Part shown: in pieces, positions 37,283 to 44,948 of the stretch | Position numbering within the stretch: position 1 is the stretch's first letter | Layout of the letters: the number at the start of each line of letters is the position of its first letter | Assembly (NCBI GenBank): GCA_039024315.1 | Contig: JBCCQN010000023.1 | Coordinates: 1-57,080, forward strand | Direction of reading: 5' to 3' | Length of the DNA: 57,080 nucleotides | DNA from: JBCAWW01 sp039024315 | GTDB taxonomy: Bacteria; Bacteroidota; Bacteroidia; J057 | Position numbers and translations under genes: made by a program | Notes under the pieces: model-generated | What the model saw: the letters and a program-made list of their open reading frames with translations, nothing else | What the model was told of the DNA's origin: nothing | The model's database searches: none

Positions 37283-37541
37283 TTGAGGTTTTACCGCTGC
37301 GCGGAACGGAGGAATGCAGGATCAGGAACGCTCAAGGCAGAAGGGAAATACTATTGTCCTACTGTAAAAGTTCGAAATTCATGTATAACTTTTAGTACAG
37401 AGTAGAAAGTATTCAGTACCGAGAAAAGAGGTCTTTGTACTAAATACGATTGTCTAAGTACTTAAAACCCTCCGTTCTGCGCAGCAGTCCCCAAAAACCT
37501 AAGGCCAGTGAAAATGAAAGGCCTTATCGGGACACTGGTGG
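37283..37541. repeat. Intergenic region bounded by inverted hairpin-AACG motifs
   Basis: CCGC-TGC-GCGG-AACGGAGG lies at 37294-37312 and the mirror CTCCGTT-CTGC-GCA-GCAG ends at 37487. They enclose about 160 bp with another AACGCT at 37327-37332. A 37-bp stretch at 37399-37435 resembles the reverse complement of 56510-56554 (a second dispersed repeat). No gene is apparent, and I see no clear terminator for the PKD gene. Confidence 0.68.
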
Positions 37542-38432
37542 CTAAACGTAATTTCTTTTTTCGTATTGATTGTATATCCATAATATGATCACCCCAAAAG
37601 CTATGGCAGAACAGATCAAAATCACATTGACTATGCCAGTGGTATTGAAAGACACTTTGATCATAATGGTCGAAATCACAAAACCGGAGTTGCGGATCAA
37701 GGCGTTATAGTTTTCGGTATAGCGAAAAGAGATTAGTAATAAGAGAACATCTACGAGGATCAATATGGTGAAAAACTCATGGTAAAAGATCCCATTGACA
37801 TCTGAAAGGGCATCGATCAAGCCATGATGATAAAGAAAAACTTCTCTGATCCAGCCTACTACGCTAAATATCGCTAGGCCGATCAAAACGATAATCAGGA
37901 GGTTGCTAGTTAGCCGTTTGGAAAGGATGAAATTTTCGAGCTTGGTACCTTCTAATTCGCTAGATCGAGCCTTATAAAGATTTTTGAAGACAAAGATCAA
38001 CGCAAATATGGCCAGTATCCCTAGACAATCTCCAATAAACTGTTGGTTGTAAGGCACACTCAACCAGTCGCCTTCTAACTCTAATTTAGAGATGTCTTTA
38101 AAAATTCTCCGGATGACGATGAGGGAGATGACTTCATATTGCTTGCCGATATAATCAGTGATCGAGCGAGAAAGGAAATATACCAATAGGTAAACCTCAT
38201 AGATCAGAATGAAGGAAAAGGGAGTGTATATGGCCGAAATTGGATCAGCAAAAAATTGGTTACTGATAAATTTGCCTTCTATCCAGCCCAGATTAGCCGC
38301 GAAGATCAAGCCTAAGTGAATCAAAAAACCTGCAATGGCGAGCGAAATGATCCAGTTATCAATCTTTTCTCGAAGTTTGTCAGAGGTGAGAAACTCGATA
38401 CGGCTTAGGAGTTGACGTTTGAGAGCAGACAA
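37542..38432 (-). CDS. Hypothetical polytopic membrane protein
   Basis: The protein has 296 residues and about seven hydrophobic segments, among them WIISLAIAGFLIHLGLIF, YTPFSFILIYEVYLLVYFL, LGILAIFALIFVF, LLIIVLIGLAIFSVVGWI and VILICSAIAFGVIILWIY. A conserved-looking loop, RSITDYIGKQYEVISLIVIRR, lies between the second and third segments. I do not recognise the family, although similar proteins are frequent in Bacteroidota. It is convergent with the PKD gene and appears to be a single-gene unit. Confidence 0.72.
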   Translation of the reverse strand: MSALKRQLLSRIEFLTSDKLREKIDNWIISLAIAGFLIHLGLIFAANLGWIEGKFISNQFFADPISAIYTPFSFILIYEVYLLVYFLSRSITDYIGKQYEVISLIVIRRIFKDISKLELEGDWLSVPYNQQFIGDCLGILAIFALIFVFKNLYKARSSELEGTKLENFILSKRLTSNLLIIVLIGLAIFSVVGWIREVFLYHHGLIDALSDVNGIFYHEFFTILILVDVLLLLISFRYTENYNALIRNSGFVISTIMIKVSFNTTGIVNVILICSAIAFGVIILWIYNQYEKRNYV

Positions 38433-38756
38433 GAAAAGGATATTTACTAAGTGAAATTGAACGGTTTAGATCATATTAAGTAATTCTAATGGCTGATTGT
38501 TTAATTGGATACTTACCGCATAAAAAACCGACGGTCCGTATAGCCTTTGCTAAACAAACCGTCGGACTCTCTCTGGACTAGGGCTTTAGAGCATGTTTGG
38601 ATTATGGGGTTTTGAGGTGGGAGAAAATAATTTGGGGTTCTGGCAAGCCTTTTTAATGAAGAATAGCGGGCTATTCTGAAGAAAAAAGGAGTAGTCAGGT
38701 TCTCAAAAGCCCTTTTCGGCCTAAAGGAAAAGTCCCAACATGCTCTTAAGGTGCTA
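38433..38756. other. 324-bp region between the membrane-protein and lipoprotein genes
   Basis: The region is the likely 3' untranslated part of the upstream minus-strand lipoprotein gene and ends in the terminator at 38522-38565. A minus-strand open frame of 89 codons crosses it, but its last codons form the terminator hairpin and its start overlaps the lipoprotein gene. The translated composition (many Phe, Arg and Pro, no fold-like pattern) does not look like a protein. It may be a dispersed non-coding repeat. Confidence 0.5.
38522..38565 (-). terminator. Terminator on the minus strand
   Basis: CCGACGGT (38528-38535) pairs with ACCGTCGG (38558-38565), and an inner TAGC/GCTA pair extends the stem. 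On the minus strand six T follow at 38527-38522. It would end transcripts from the lipoprotein gene at 38757-39416. Confidence 0.72.
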
Positions 38757-39416
38757 CTAGGGTGAAACAGCCACCCAGCCACTTACTGTACCATCCTGCA
38801 CGATGGTGTGACTCATGTGAAGGTAATTTTTGTCGTAGATCAGATAAGCTTCCATGGATAGGATCATCGGTACACAAGAGACCGCCGTTTTGTTTTTTTG
38901 CTCAAGTGGTCCTACTTCAAAGCGGCCTAGCCGACCGACTTCATTGCCGACAAAGTTTTCATCTTTGATGGTGAGGCGGCACACATCTTGTTCGAGCGTA
39001 GCGCTGTGGTCTGCCGTTAGGCGCAGCGTATCATTGCCATAGAAGAAAAACAGGGCAGAATTCCAACGATCGGTGAGAAGGGCATAGTCTTGATTACTCG
39101 TAATGTCATAGCGAGTTGGCTCTACGATCCCATCTTTGTAAAAGGGAGAACCTGGTGTAAAGCGTTCTTCCATACTGGCAAGATTGCCATCTACTGCTAC
39201 GACCGATAGGATGAGGGTGTCTTTTGAAAATTGGAAAGCCCTATCGAAATTGTCGCAATCAGTGGTGTAGCGAACATAATAGGTGCTTTGTCCAACTTGA
39301 GGGTTGGCAAAATCTACCCACTCAGTTTCGGGAATTGGGGCGGGAAGCTCGACAGATTGGCAAGCCGCTAAAGTCAGGGCTGCACAAAGGATCAATAGGA
39401 ATCGTAACTTTTGCAT
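38757..39416 (-). CDS. Hypothetical lipoprotein
   Basis: A clear lipobox (ALTLAACQSVE) is followed by about 200 residues of a beta-rich domain with pairs of Cys (CDNF, DVCRL and AVSCVP). The sequence VDFANPQVGQSTYYVRYTTDCDN opens the mature part. The domain is not recognised and there is no catalytic motif. It is probably anchored in the outer membrane on the periplasmic side. It appears to be a single-gene unit with its own terminator. Confidence 0.75.
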   Translation of the reverse strand: MQKLRFLLILCAALTLAACQSVELPAPIPETEWVDFANPQVGQSTYYVRYTTDCDNFDRAFQFSKDTLILSVVAVDGNLASMEERFTPGSPFYKDGIVEPTRYDITSNQDYALLTDRWNSALFFFYGNDTLRLTADHSATLEQDVCRLTIKDENFVGNEVGRLGRFEVGPLEQKNKTAVSCVPMILSMEAYLIYDKNYLHMSHTIVQDGTVSGWVAVSP

Positions 39417-39627
39417 GATTGAGGATTTTATGGCTAGACGCGAGTGCTTATCCTATTCGCTGCATTGGTGGCTATTTTCTTAGAAAACTTGGCTTACTCC
39501 TCCTGTTTCTGTAAGGAACACCTGCTTATTTAGCAATTGAAGGCAAAGAATCCAAAATCTTCAAGATCCATGTAGTATCTTTATAGAAGAGCGACTGCAA
39601 TAGGCTTTCAGCTAAAGTTAAACAAAG

Positions 39628-39939
39628 ATGGGATTATTTACCGGTCAAAATAGAGGGGACATCATCAGAATCCTATGCGTTTTTGCCATCACAGGTACTA
39701 CAGCCTCATTTGTTCCTAAGTATATCATGCCCCTGACTGGAATTGAAAAAGGCTGGCTCTATTTCTTGGTCTATTTTTTATTGATCACTCCCGTATATAT
39801 GGTTTTGCTATTGGGTGTGGCTTTTGTGTTCGGGAAATTCGATTACTTTTACGAAAAAGAAAAAGCAATCTTGGCGCGCCTCAATCCGTGGTCGTCCTCC
39901 AAATCTCCCTCTAGCAATGAAGCAAATCATTCAGACTGA
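39628..39939 (+). CDS. DUF6787-like small membrane protein
   Basis: The protein has 103 residues and two transmembrane helices (IIRILCVFAITGTTASFVPKYI and LYFLVYFLLITPVYMVLLLGVAF), joined by a short loop. FGKFDYFYEKEKAILARLNPW after the second helix is the conserved end. This arrangement matches the DUF6787 family, often encoded beside envelope genes in Bacteroidota. The function is unknown. The 3' end overlaps the ridA start by 23 bp in another frame. Confidence 0.75.
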   Translation: MGLFTGQNRGDIIRILCVFAITGTTASFVPKYIMPLTGIEKGWLYFLVYFLLITPVYMVLLLGVAFVFGKFDYFYEKEKAILARLNPWSSSKSPSSNEANHSD

Positions 39940-40297
39940 CAAAGCTCCCGCTCCTATTGGCCCTTATAGTCAAGCCACCAAAGTGGGCAATCTTATATTT
40001 TTCTCTGGTCAAATCGCTATTGATCCCGCTGACGGAACACTCAAGACGGACGATCTCGATACCGAAACTCGCCAAGTCATGGACAATATTGGGGCGATCT
40101 TGACCAGCCAAGGTCTAGACTTCTCCCATATCGTAAAATCTTCGATTTTTCTCAAAAACATGGGTGATTTTGCTCAGATCAATGAGATCTACGGTTCCTA
40201 TTTTAGTAGTGATTTTCCGGCACGTGAGACCGTTGAGGTGGCACGTCTTCCCAAAGATGTGAATGTCGAAATTTCTGTAATCGTAGTGGCGGGCTAA
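39917..40297 (+). CDS. ridA: RidA family reactive-intermediate deaminase
   Basis: The ATG at 39917 gives the family N terminus KQIIQTDKAPAPIGPYSQA. A longer frame from 39815 would overlap the DUF6787 gene more and lacks the motif. The protein has 126 residues, the family norm. ARETVEVARLPKDVNVEISVIVV contains the conserved Arg and the closing strand of the trimer interface. RidA hydrolyses reactive enamine and imine intermediates made by PLP enzymes such as threonine dehydratase. It is co-directional with ggt, 69 bp upstream of it. Confidence 0.93.
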   Translation: MKQIIQTDKAPAPIGPYSQATKVGNLIFFSGQIAIDPADGTLKTDDLDTETRQVMDNIGAILTSQGLDFSHIVKSSIFLKNMGDFAQINEIYGSYFSSDFPARETVEVARLPKDVNVEISVIVVAG

Positions 40298-40366
40298 AGC
40301 GCTCTCCCTTAATTCATCCTACTCGTATTCATTATTCTAGCTCGTCCCTAGATAACACATTCTGCT

Positions 40367-42079
40367 ATGTCTAAGCTACAATCCCTTATTCTGCTAGCGG
40401 TTTTCGCTTTTTTATTTATCCAATGTCGTGTTAGTCCTGAGCCAAGCAAGGCGGAGCCAGCGGTCAAAGGGCTAATTACCGAGGATGCGATGGTGGTAAG
40501 CGCCCATCCTCTTGCCACGGAAGTGGGAGTGGAGGTACTCAAAAATGGGGGGAATGCTGTGGATGCGGCCGTAGCGGTGCATATGGCTTTAGCGGTTGTG
40601 TATCCTGCCGCAGGTAATATTGGTGGTGGCGGTTTTATGGTGATGCGTTCCGCGAACGCTGAGACTTATGCCCTGGACTTTCGGGAAAAAGCACCTGCAG
40701 CAGCCTTTAGAGATATGTACCTTGACGCCAATGGGGAGGTAATCGAAGACCTTAGCTGGCGAGGCGCAAAAGCGGCAGGAGTACCTGGCTCAGTAGCCGG
40801 CATGGTAGCAGCTCATGACTCTTTGGGCACATTGCCTTGGGCTGACTTGGTGGCACCAGCTATTGCCCTAGCGCGCGACGGATTTGTCTTGACAGAAAAA
40901 GAAGCCAGAGGCATCAACGCTCGCAAAAGAGTGATCGATAAGTTTAGTACTCTACCCACCGTCTACGAACGGGAAGAGGATTGGCAAGCGGGCGATACGA
41001 TCAAGATGCCTGAATTAGCGGCCACTTTAGACCGTATTGCTCAGCAAGGTAAAGTCGGATTTTATGAGGGAGAAACTGCTCGCCTCATCGTCGCCGAAAT
41101 GCAGCGCAACAATGGGATCATGAGTCTGCAAGACCTCAAAGACTATGAGGCTGCTTGGCGGGAGCCTTTGCATGGCGATTACCGTGGGCATGAGATTATT
41201 AGTATGCCGCCGGCATCCAGTGGTGGCATTGCTTTGCTACAGCTTTTGGAGATGATTGAGCCATTTCCCATCTCAGAATATGGTTACAATAGTGCTGATG
41301 CCGTACACGTCATGGTCGAGGCCGAGCGCCGCGTCTATGCCGATCGCGCCAAGCACTTAGGTGATATGGATTATTACCCCGTTCCGCAAAGCGGCCTTCT
41401 CGCCGCGGACTATCTAAAGGAACGTATGGCTGACTTTGACCCTAATTGGGCTACCTATAGCGATAATATTAATGCCGGTACTCCCGCTCCCAAAGAATCT
41501 GAAGAAACCACCCATTACTCCATAGTGGATGCGTTCGGCAATGCCGTATCCATCACCACGACTATCAACGGCAGCTTTGGCTCCTGTACGGTGGTCGGCG
41601 GAGCTGGCTTCTTGCTCAACAACGAAATGGATGATTTTAGCAGTAAGCCCGGCACTCCCAATAAGTATGGTTTGCTAGGAGCAGAGGCCAATGCTATCGA
41701 GCCAGGTAAGCGCATGTTAAGCTCTATGACCCCTACCATTGTGGCCAAAGACAGCGCTTTGTTTATGGTAGTTGGGACTCCCGGTGGCTCTACCATCATC
41801 ACCTCGGTTTTTCAAAATATCGTCAATGTGATCGATCACGGGATGGGGATGCAGGCTTCCGTCTCCGCCAAACGCTTTCACCACCAATGGAAACCTGATG
41901 TGGTCCAACTTGAAGCCAATGCCTTGAATGGAGAAAGCGCCGTAGAACTGCTCAATCGGGGACATGGCCTTAGCAATAGAGGTCCCATCGGTAGAGTGGA
42001 TGCCATCCTTGTCCTACCCGACGGACGTTTAGAGGGAGGGGCAGACCCCCGCGGAGATGATACAGCCGGAGGATATTGA
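40367..42079 (+). CDS. ggt: Gamma-glutamyltransferase (lipoprotein form)
   Basis: The N terminus is a lipoprotein signal (LAVFAFLFIQCRVSP). The catalytic Thr of the self-cleaving Ntn-hydrolase lies in EETTHYSIVDAFGNAV (about residue 382), preceded by GGNAVDAAVAVHMALAVVYP and GGIALLQLLEMIEP from the large subunit. TVVGGAGFLLNNEMDDFS and PTIVAKD follow in the small subunit. It transfers or hydrolyses the glutamyl group of glutathione and related peptides. The stop overlaps the regulator start (TTGA at 42076-42079). Hairpin-AACG motifs lie at 40644-40660 (TGCG/CGCG) and 41380-41394 (perfect CCGC/GCGG, minus). Confidence 0.95.
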   Translation: MSKLQSLILLAVFAFLFIQCRVSPEPSKAEPAVKGLITEDAMVVSAHPLATEVGVEVLKNGGNAVDAAVAVHMALAVVYPAAGNIGGGGFMVMRSANAETYALDFREKAPAAAFRDMYLDANGEVIEDLSWRGAKAAGVPGSVAGMVAAHDSLGTLPWADLVAPAIALARDGFVLTEKEARGINARKRVIDKFSTLPTVYEREEDWQAGDTIKMPELAATLDRIAQQGKVGFYEGETARLIVAEMQRNNGIMSLQDLKDYEAAWREPLHGDYRGHEIISMPPASSGGIALLQLLEMIEPFPISEYGYNSADAVHVMVEAERRVYADRAKHLGDMDYYPVPQSGLLAADYLKERMADFDPNWATYSDNINAGTPAPKESEETTHYSIVDAFGNAVSITTTINGSFGSCTVVGGAGFLLNNEMDDFSSKPGTPNKYGLLGAEANAIEPGKRMLSSMTPTIVAKDSALFMVVGTPGGSTIITSVFQNIVNVIDHGMGMQASVSAKRFHHQWKPDVVQLEANALNGESAVELLNRGHGLSNRGPIGRVDAILVLPDGRLEGGADPRGDDTAGGY

Positions 42080-43218
42080 TTGTAAATTCAATACATATCG
42101 ATTTTGTGGGTAGTTTACTGATAGTAGGTGCCTACCAAGGCTTTCTCACGGCTCTATTGCTATGGTTTAGGAAATCTGGTAAGAAAGTATCTAATCGAAT
42201 CTTAGGAGGGATTTGCATGGCCATGGCTTTGGGGATGACGCAGGGGATCATCATCCTTAGCGATAATATCTCCTCGACTCTGACTCTAAGTTGGACGATT
42301 GGCTCAGCTCCTTTCTTGTATGGGCCCGCAATCTATTTTTACATCCGAACTTATATCAATCGAGACTTCCACTTTCAACGGATTCACCTCTTACATTTAC
42401 TACCTTATCTAGCAGCCTTACTTTTTCGCATTATCTACCAAAGCACCACTGAGGAAAGCATTTTTGAGCAGTATGAGGCTGTCAGACAGGGAAATCCGCC
42501 TTTGGTTTTTCGCATTATTGGGAGTGCGCTGATGACCCATATCATAAGTTATCTGTTTTATTCCTTGCGGCTGGTGGGGCGCTACCGACGATTTGTAAGG
42601 ACTAATGCTTCATTTGAAGAACAGTCGCGCTTACGCTGGATTAGCTGGATCACACTTATCCTCCTTTTTCCTTTGATGACGGCCATATTTAGTGCGATCA
42701 TTTTGGGGCCCATTCAAGAATTTCCTGCTCCGGCCGTAGCAGCTATCACCATGATCTTTATGCTTACGTTGATCTTTTTGATCAGGCCAGAAATCTTAGA
42801 CGGAGTAGGGCCTGAATTGGCGATTGAAGCAGAAAGTGAACTTGAGCCAGCGCGTTACGTATCCTCCTCCTTGGCGGATAAGCAAAAGCAGCAATACTCT
42901 GAGCAGTTGTTAAAATATATGAAGGAGCAAGCGCCCTATCGCTCCCAGACCCTTACGCTAAACGAACTGGCGGATGGTTTGAAAATCAATAGCAAATACC
43001 TCTCTCAGGTCATCAACGAATTGCACGGCCTCAACTTTATGGACTTCATCAATGGCTACCGGATTCGAGAGGCACAGGATATGTTGGTGAGTCCTCGCTT
43101 CCAGCATTATACGATCATGGCCATTGCCAACGAGGTGGGCTTTCGCTCACGCTCAGCTTTCTACAGTGCTTTCAAGAAAGTCGCCGGCCAAACCCCTACC
43201 GAGTTCAAAAACTCGTAG
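42076..43218 (+). CDS. AraC family regulator with seven-helix membrane domain
   Basis: The start is the TTG at 42076, inside the ggt stop as TTGA. No ATG exists before the first helix, and the next Met lies within it. Residues 1-230 hold about seven transmembrane helices. Residues 270-380 are an AraC-type DNA-binding domain: KINSKYLSQVINELHGLNFMDFINGYRIREAQ and TIMAIANEVGFRSRSAFYSAFKK. This fusion type (7TM plus HTH) is common in Bacteroidota and senses an envelope signal directly. Tight coupling to ggt suggests joint regulation. Confidence 0.88.
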   Translation: MIVNSIHIDFVGSLLIVGAYQGFLTALLLWFRKSGKKVSNRILGGICMAMALGMTQGIIILSDNISSTLTLSWTIGSAPFLYGPAIYFYIRTYINRDFHFQRIHLLHLLPYLAALLFRIIYQSTTEESIFEQYEAVRQGNPPLVFRIIGSALMTHIISYLFYSLRLVGRYRRFVRTNASFEEQSRLRWISWITLILLFPLMTAIFSAIILGPIQEFPAPAVAAITMIFMLTLIFLIRPEILDGVGPELAIEAESELEPARYVSSSLADKQKQQYSEQLLKYMKEQAPYRSQTLTLNELADGLKINSKYLSQVINELHGLNFMDFINGYRIREAQDMLVSPRFQHYTIMAIANEVGFRSRSAFYSAFKKVAGQTPTEFKNS

Positions 43219-43239
43219 GTACGGCATGCATGCCGTACC
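43218..43239. repeat. GCATGC-centred palindrome, copy 3 (perfect)
   Basis: Half-site GGTACGGCATG and its reverse complement meet at the centre, 22 bp in all with no mismatch. The first base is the last base of the regulator's stop codon. It lies between convergent genes. Copies 1 and 2 have G/C in place of A/T in the arms (GGTGCGG), again a paired change. Confidence 0.8.
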
Positions 43240-43255
43240 AATGCATGCCCAATAC

Positions 43256-44884
43256 CTATCGAATATACACCTTCTGAGACCAACGATTCCCTCCCTCTTG
43301 CAGACTGAGGAGATAAACTCCCGCTGCTAGATTTGCCACGGAGACTTGGTGCTTCTCTCCCTGCCAGCTACCTGATAAAACCCATTTGCCTTGCAGATCA
43401 CTCAACTGATAGTGAGTCTTTTGTTGCGGGTTGCCGCCTTCAAGAAAAAGCGTTCCCCGACTAGGGATAGGAAAAACACTGAACGGACTACTGAAAGTAG
43501 ATTCAATCGGATTGGCCGTATCAAGAAAGGCACTGATCGGCACACTGATCTGCTCAGTTCCGGGGATGTTGGTAGTGATTTGCAAGGTGTCATTGACTAG
43601 GCCAATGCCATTATCTGGTCGAATCAAAATCGTGATGGCCTCGCCGGGACTGATCGTTGCGGGACTACCGCTATTGTCTTTAAAACTAAAAAAGCCCTGC
43701 TTGAAACTCAGCTGATTGAGTTGGATGTCTTGATTTCCGTGGTTGACCAAGGGATATTGATAGTAAGCTTGGGTAGGGAAGCCGACCGTGTCGAACGCTA
43801 TGTTTCCTGCTTCTCGATCGAGCTGCCAATTGGCTGTCGCCACGGAGTTTGCACTGAAATTAGTGATGCGTTCGGCCAATTGGGGATAATCCACGAAAGG
43901 ATTGCGATTGCCTTGGACTGCTTCTATGTCATCATTACGTTTAAGGGCCACCTCATCTGGTGGAAAATCTATATTCCACTGCTTGAGGATAGCAGTCTGA
44001 CTCGCGATGAAATTGTTGTAATCCTGATAGCGAAGTACGAAATACAGCATCGCACGGGCGATTTCTCCCTTGTGCTCATCACGCGGCTCGAATCTGCCAT
44101 TGCCTTTTTTAGAGCCGCCAACTTGCCAAGAAGGGTTGGAAACTACCCCAAAAGGCAGATTGCCTCGCTCCCCATTGGCACTCGCTTCGGTAGGAAAAAG
44201 ATGGTGTATATCTGAGCGCATGGGGAGGTTACTGCTAAAAAAACTTTGGGGAAAAACGTGCTCTGTATTGAAGCCCATGCTTTGCGCTCCAGTTCGATTA
44301 GCAAAGCCCGAAATCTGTTGGCCAGTATAAGCCCCTTCCAAAGTATTGATCGAAGCCCCCTGCCCATTTACTCGCTGATTGTCGATAACCATAAACATCT
44401 CATCACGACTCGCATTGTAGGAGAGTTGGACATAATTTTGGGCGAGTAGGCTGCTGATGGCACCTTTGAGGGCTTGCTCTTCTTTATTGGCCAGACCGTT
44501 GTAATAGGGAATGCTATATTTACCAACCCCTCTCAGATTGACGCTAAGCGAACCCCTTTTGCTATCGGTAAGGATCAGCATCTCGCTATTGTAACTGATA
44601 TTGTGCCGTGGTTGAAAGTAGACAAAAAAGGAGAGTTGCCCCTTAGCGGGAACGCTCAAATTACTGTTGTTGACCCAAAAGTCTTTGGCTGTGTAGGTAT
44701 TGAAAAATCTGATCTCAGTAATCGCGACAGGGTAGGGGAGGGGATTGTCGAGACTGATACTTAGGCTATCGATTTGATTTTCAAAATTATCGCCAAAATT
44801 AAGTACACTAGGATTGGGAATGAGACTTTGGGCAGAGAGGGAGGTGAAAAGACAGCCCAATAAAAAACTTAAACAATATTTCAT
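43256..44884 (-). CDS. Secreted endonuclease I family protein with T9SS type A sorting domain
   Basis: The ATG at 44884 gives a signal peptide (KYCLSFLLGCLFTSLSAQ); a longer frame from 44950 would overlap mscS. Residues 20-120 are an Ig/choice-of-anchor-like domain. The nuclease domain follows with the EndA/NucM signature FNTEHVFPQSFF and SDIHHLFPT. A further Ig-like domain comes next, and the end FPIPSRGTLFLEGG, VANLAAGVYLLSLQ and QKVYIR is a type A T9SS sorting domain. It probably degrades extracellular DNA for nutrients. The motif CGAC-CGT-GTCG-AACGCT lies at 43783-43799, opposite to the gene's sense. Confidence 0.9.
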   Translation of the reverse strand: MKYCLSFLLGCLFTSLSAQSLIPNPSVLNFGDNFENQIDSLSISLDNPLPYPVAITEIRFFNTYTAKDFWVNNSNLSVPAKGQLSFFVYFQPRHNISYNSEMLILTDSKRGSLSVNLRGVGKYSIPYYNGLANKEEQALKGAISSLLAQNYVQLSYNASRDEMFMVIDNQRVNGQGASINTLEGAYTGQQISGFANRTGAQSMGFNTEHVFPQSFFSSNLPMRSDIHHLFPTEASANGERGNLPFGVVSNPSWQVGGSKKGNGRFEPRDEHKGEIARAMLYFVLRYQDYNNFIASQTAILKQWNIDFPPDEVALKRNDDIEAVQGNRNPFVDYPQLAERITNFSANSVATANWQLDREAGNIAFDTVGFPTQAYYQYPLVNHGNQDIQLNQLSFKQGFFSFKDNSGSPATISPGEAITILIRPDNGIGLVNDTLQITTNIPGTEQISVPISAFLDTANPIESTFSSPFSVFPIPSRGTLFLEGGNPQQKTHYQLSDLQGKWVLSGSWQGEKHQVSVANLAAGVYLLSLQEGGNRWSQKVYIR

Positions 44885-44900
44885 TTGGTAAAGGTAGGCA

Positions 44901-44930
44901 TTTGTTCCATGCGACAATGTTGTAGCTTTG
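44901..44930 (+). promoter_or_regulatory. Bacteroidota-type promoter of mscS-like gene
   Basis: TTTG at 44901-44904, an 18-bp spacer and TAGCTTTG at 44923-44930 match the TTTG-N17-20-TAnnTTTG consensus. The expected start of transcription is about 44936, which leaves a very short leader to the ATG at 44949. Confidence 0.75.
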
Positions 44931-44948
44931 CAATCGAAATTATCAGTC

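Noticed and set aside
38513..38782. Minus-strand open frame of 89 codons
   Set aside because: Its end forms the terminator hairpin and its start overlaps the lipoprotein gene; composition is not protein-like.
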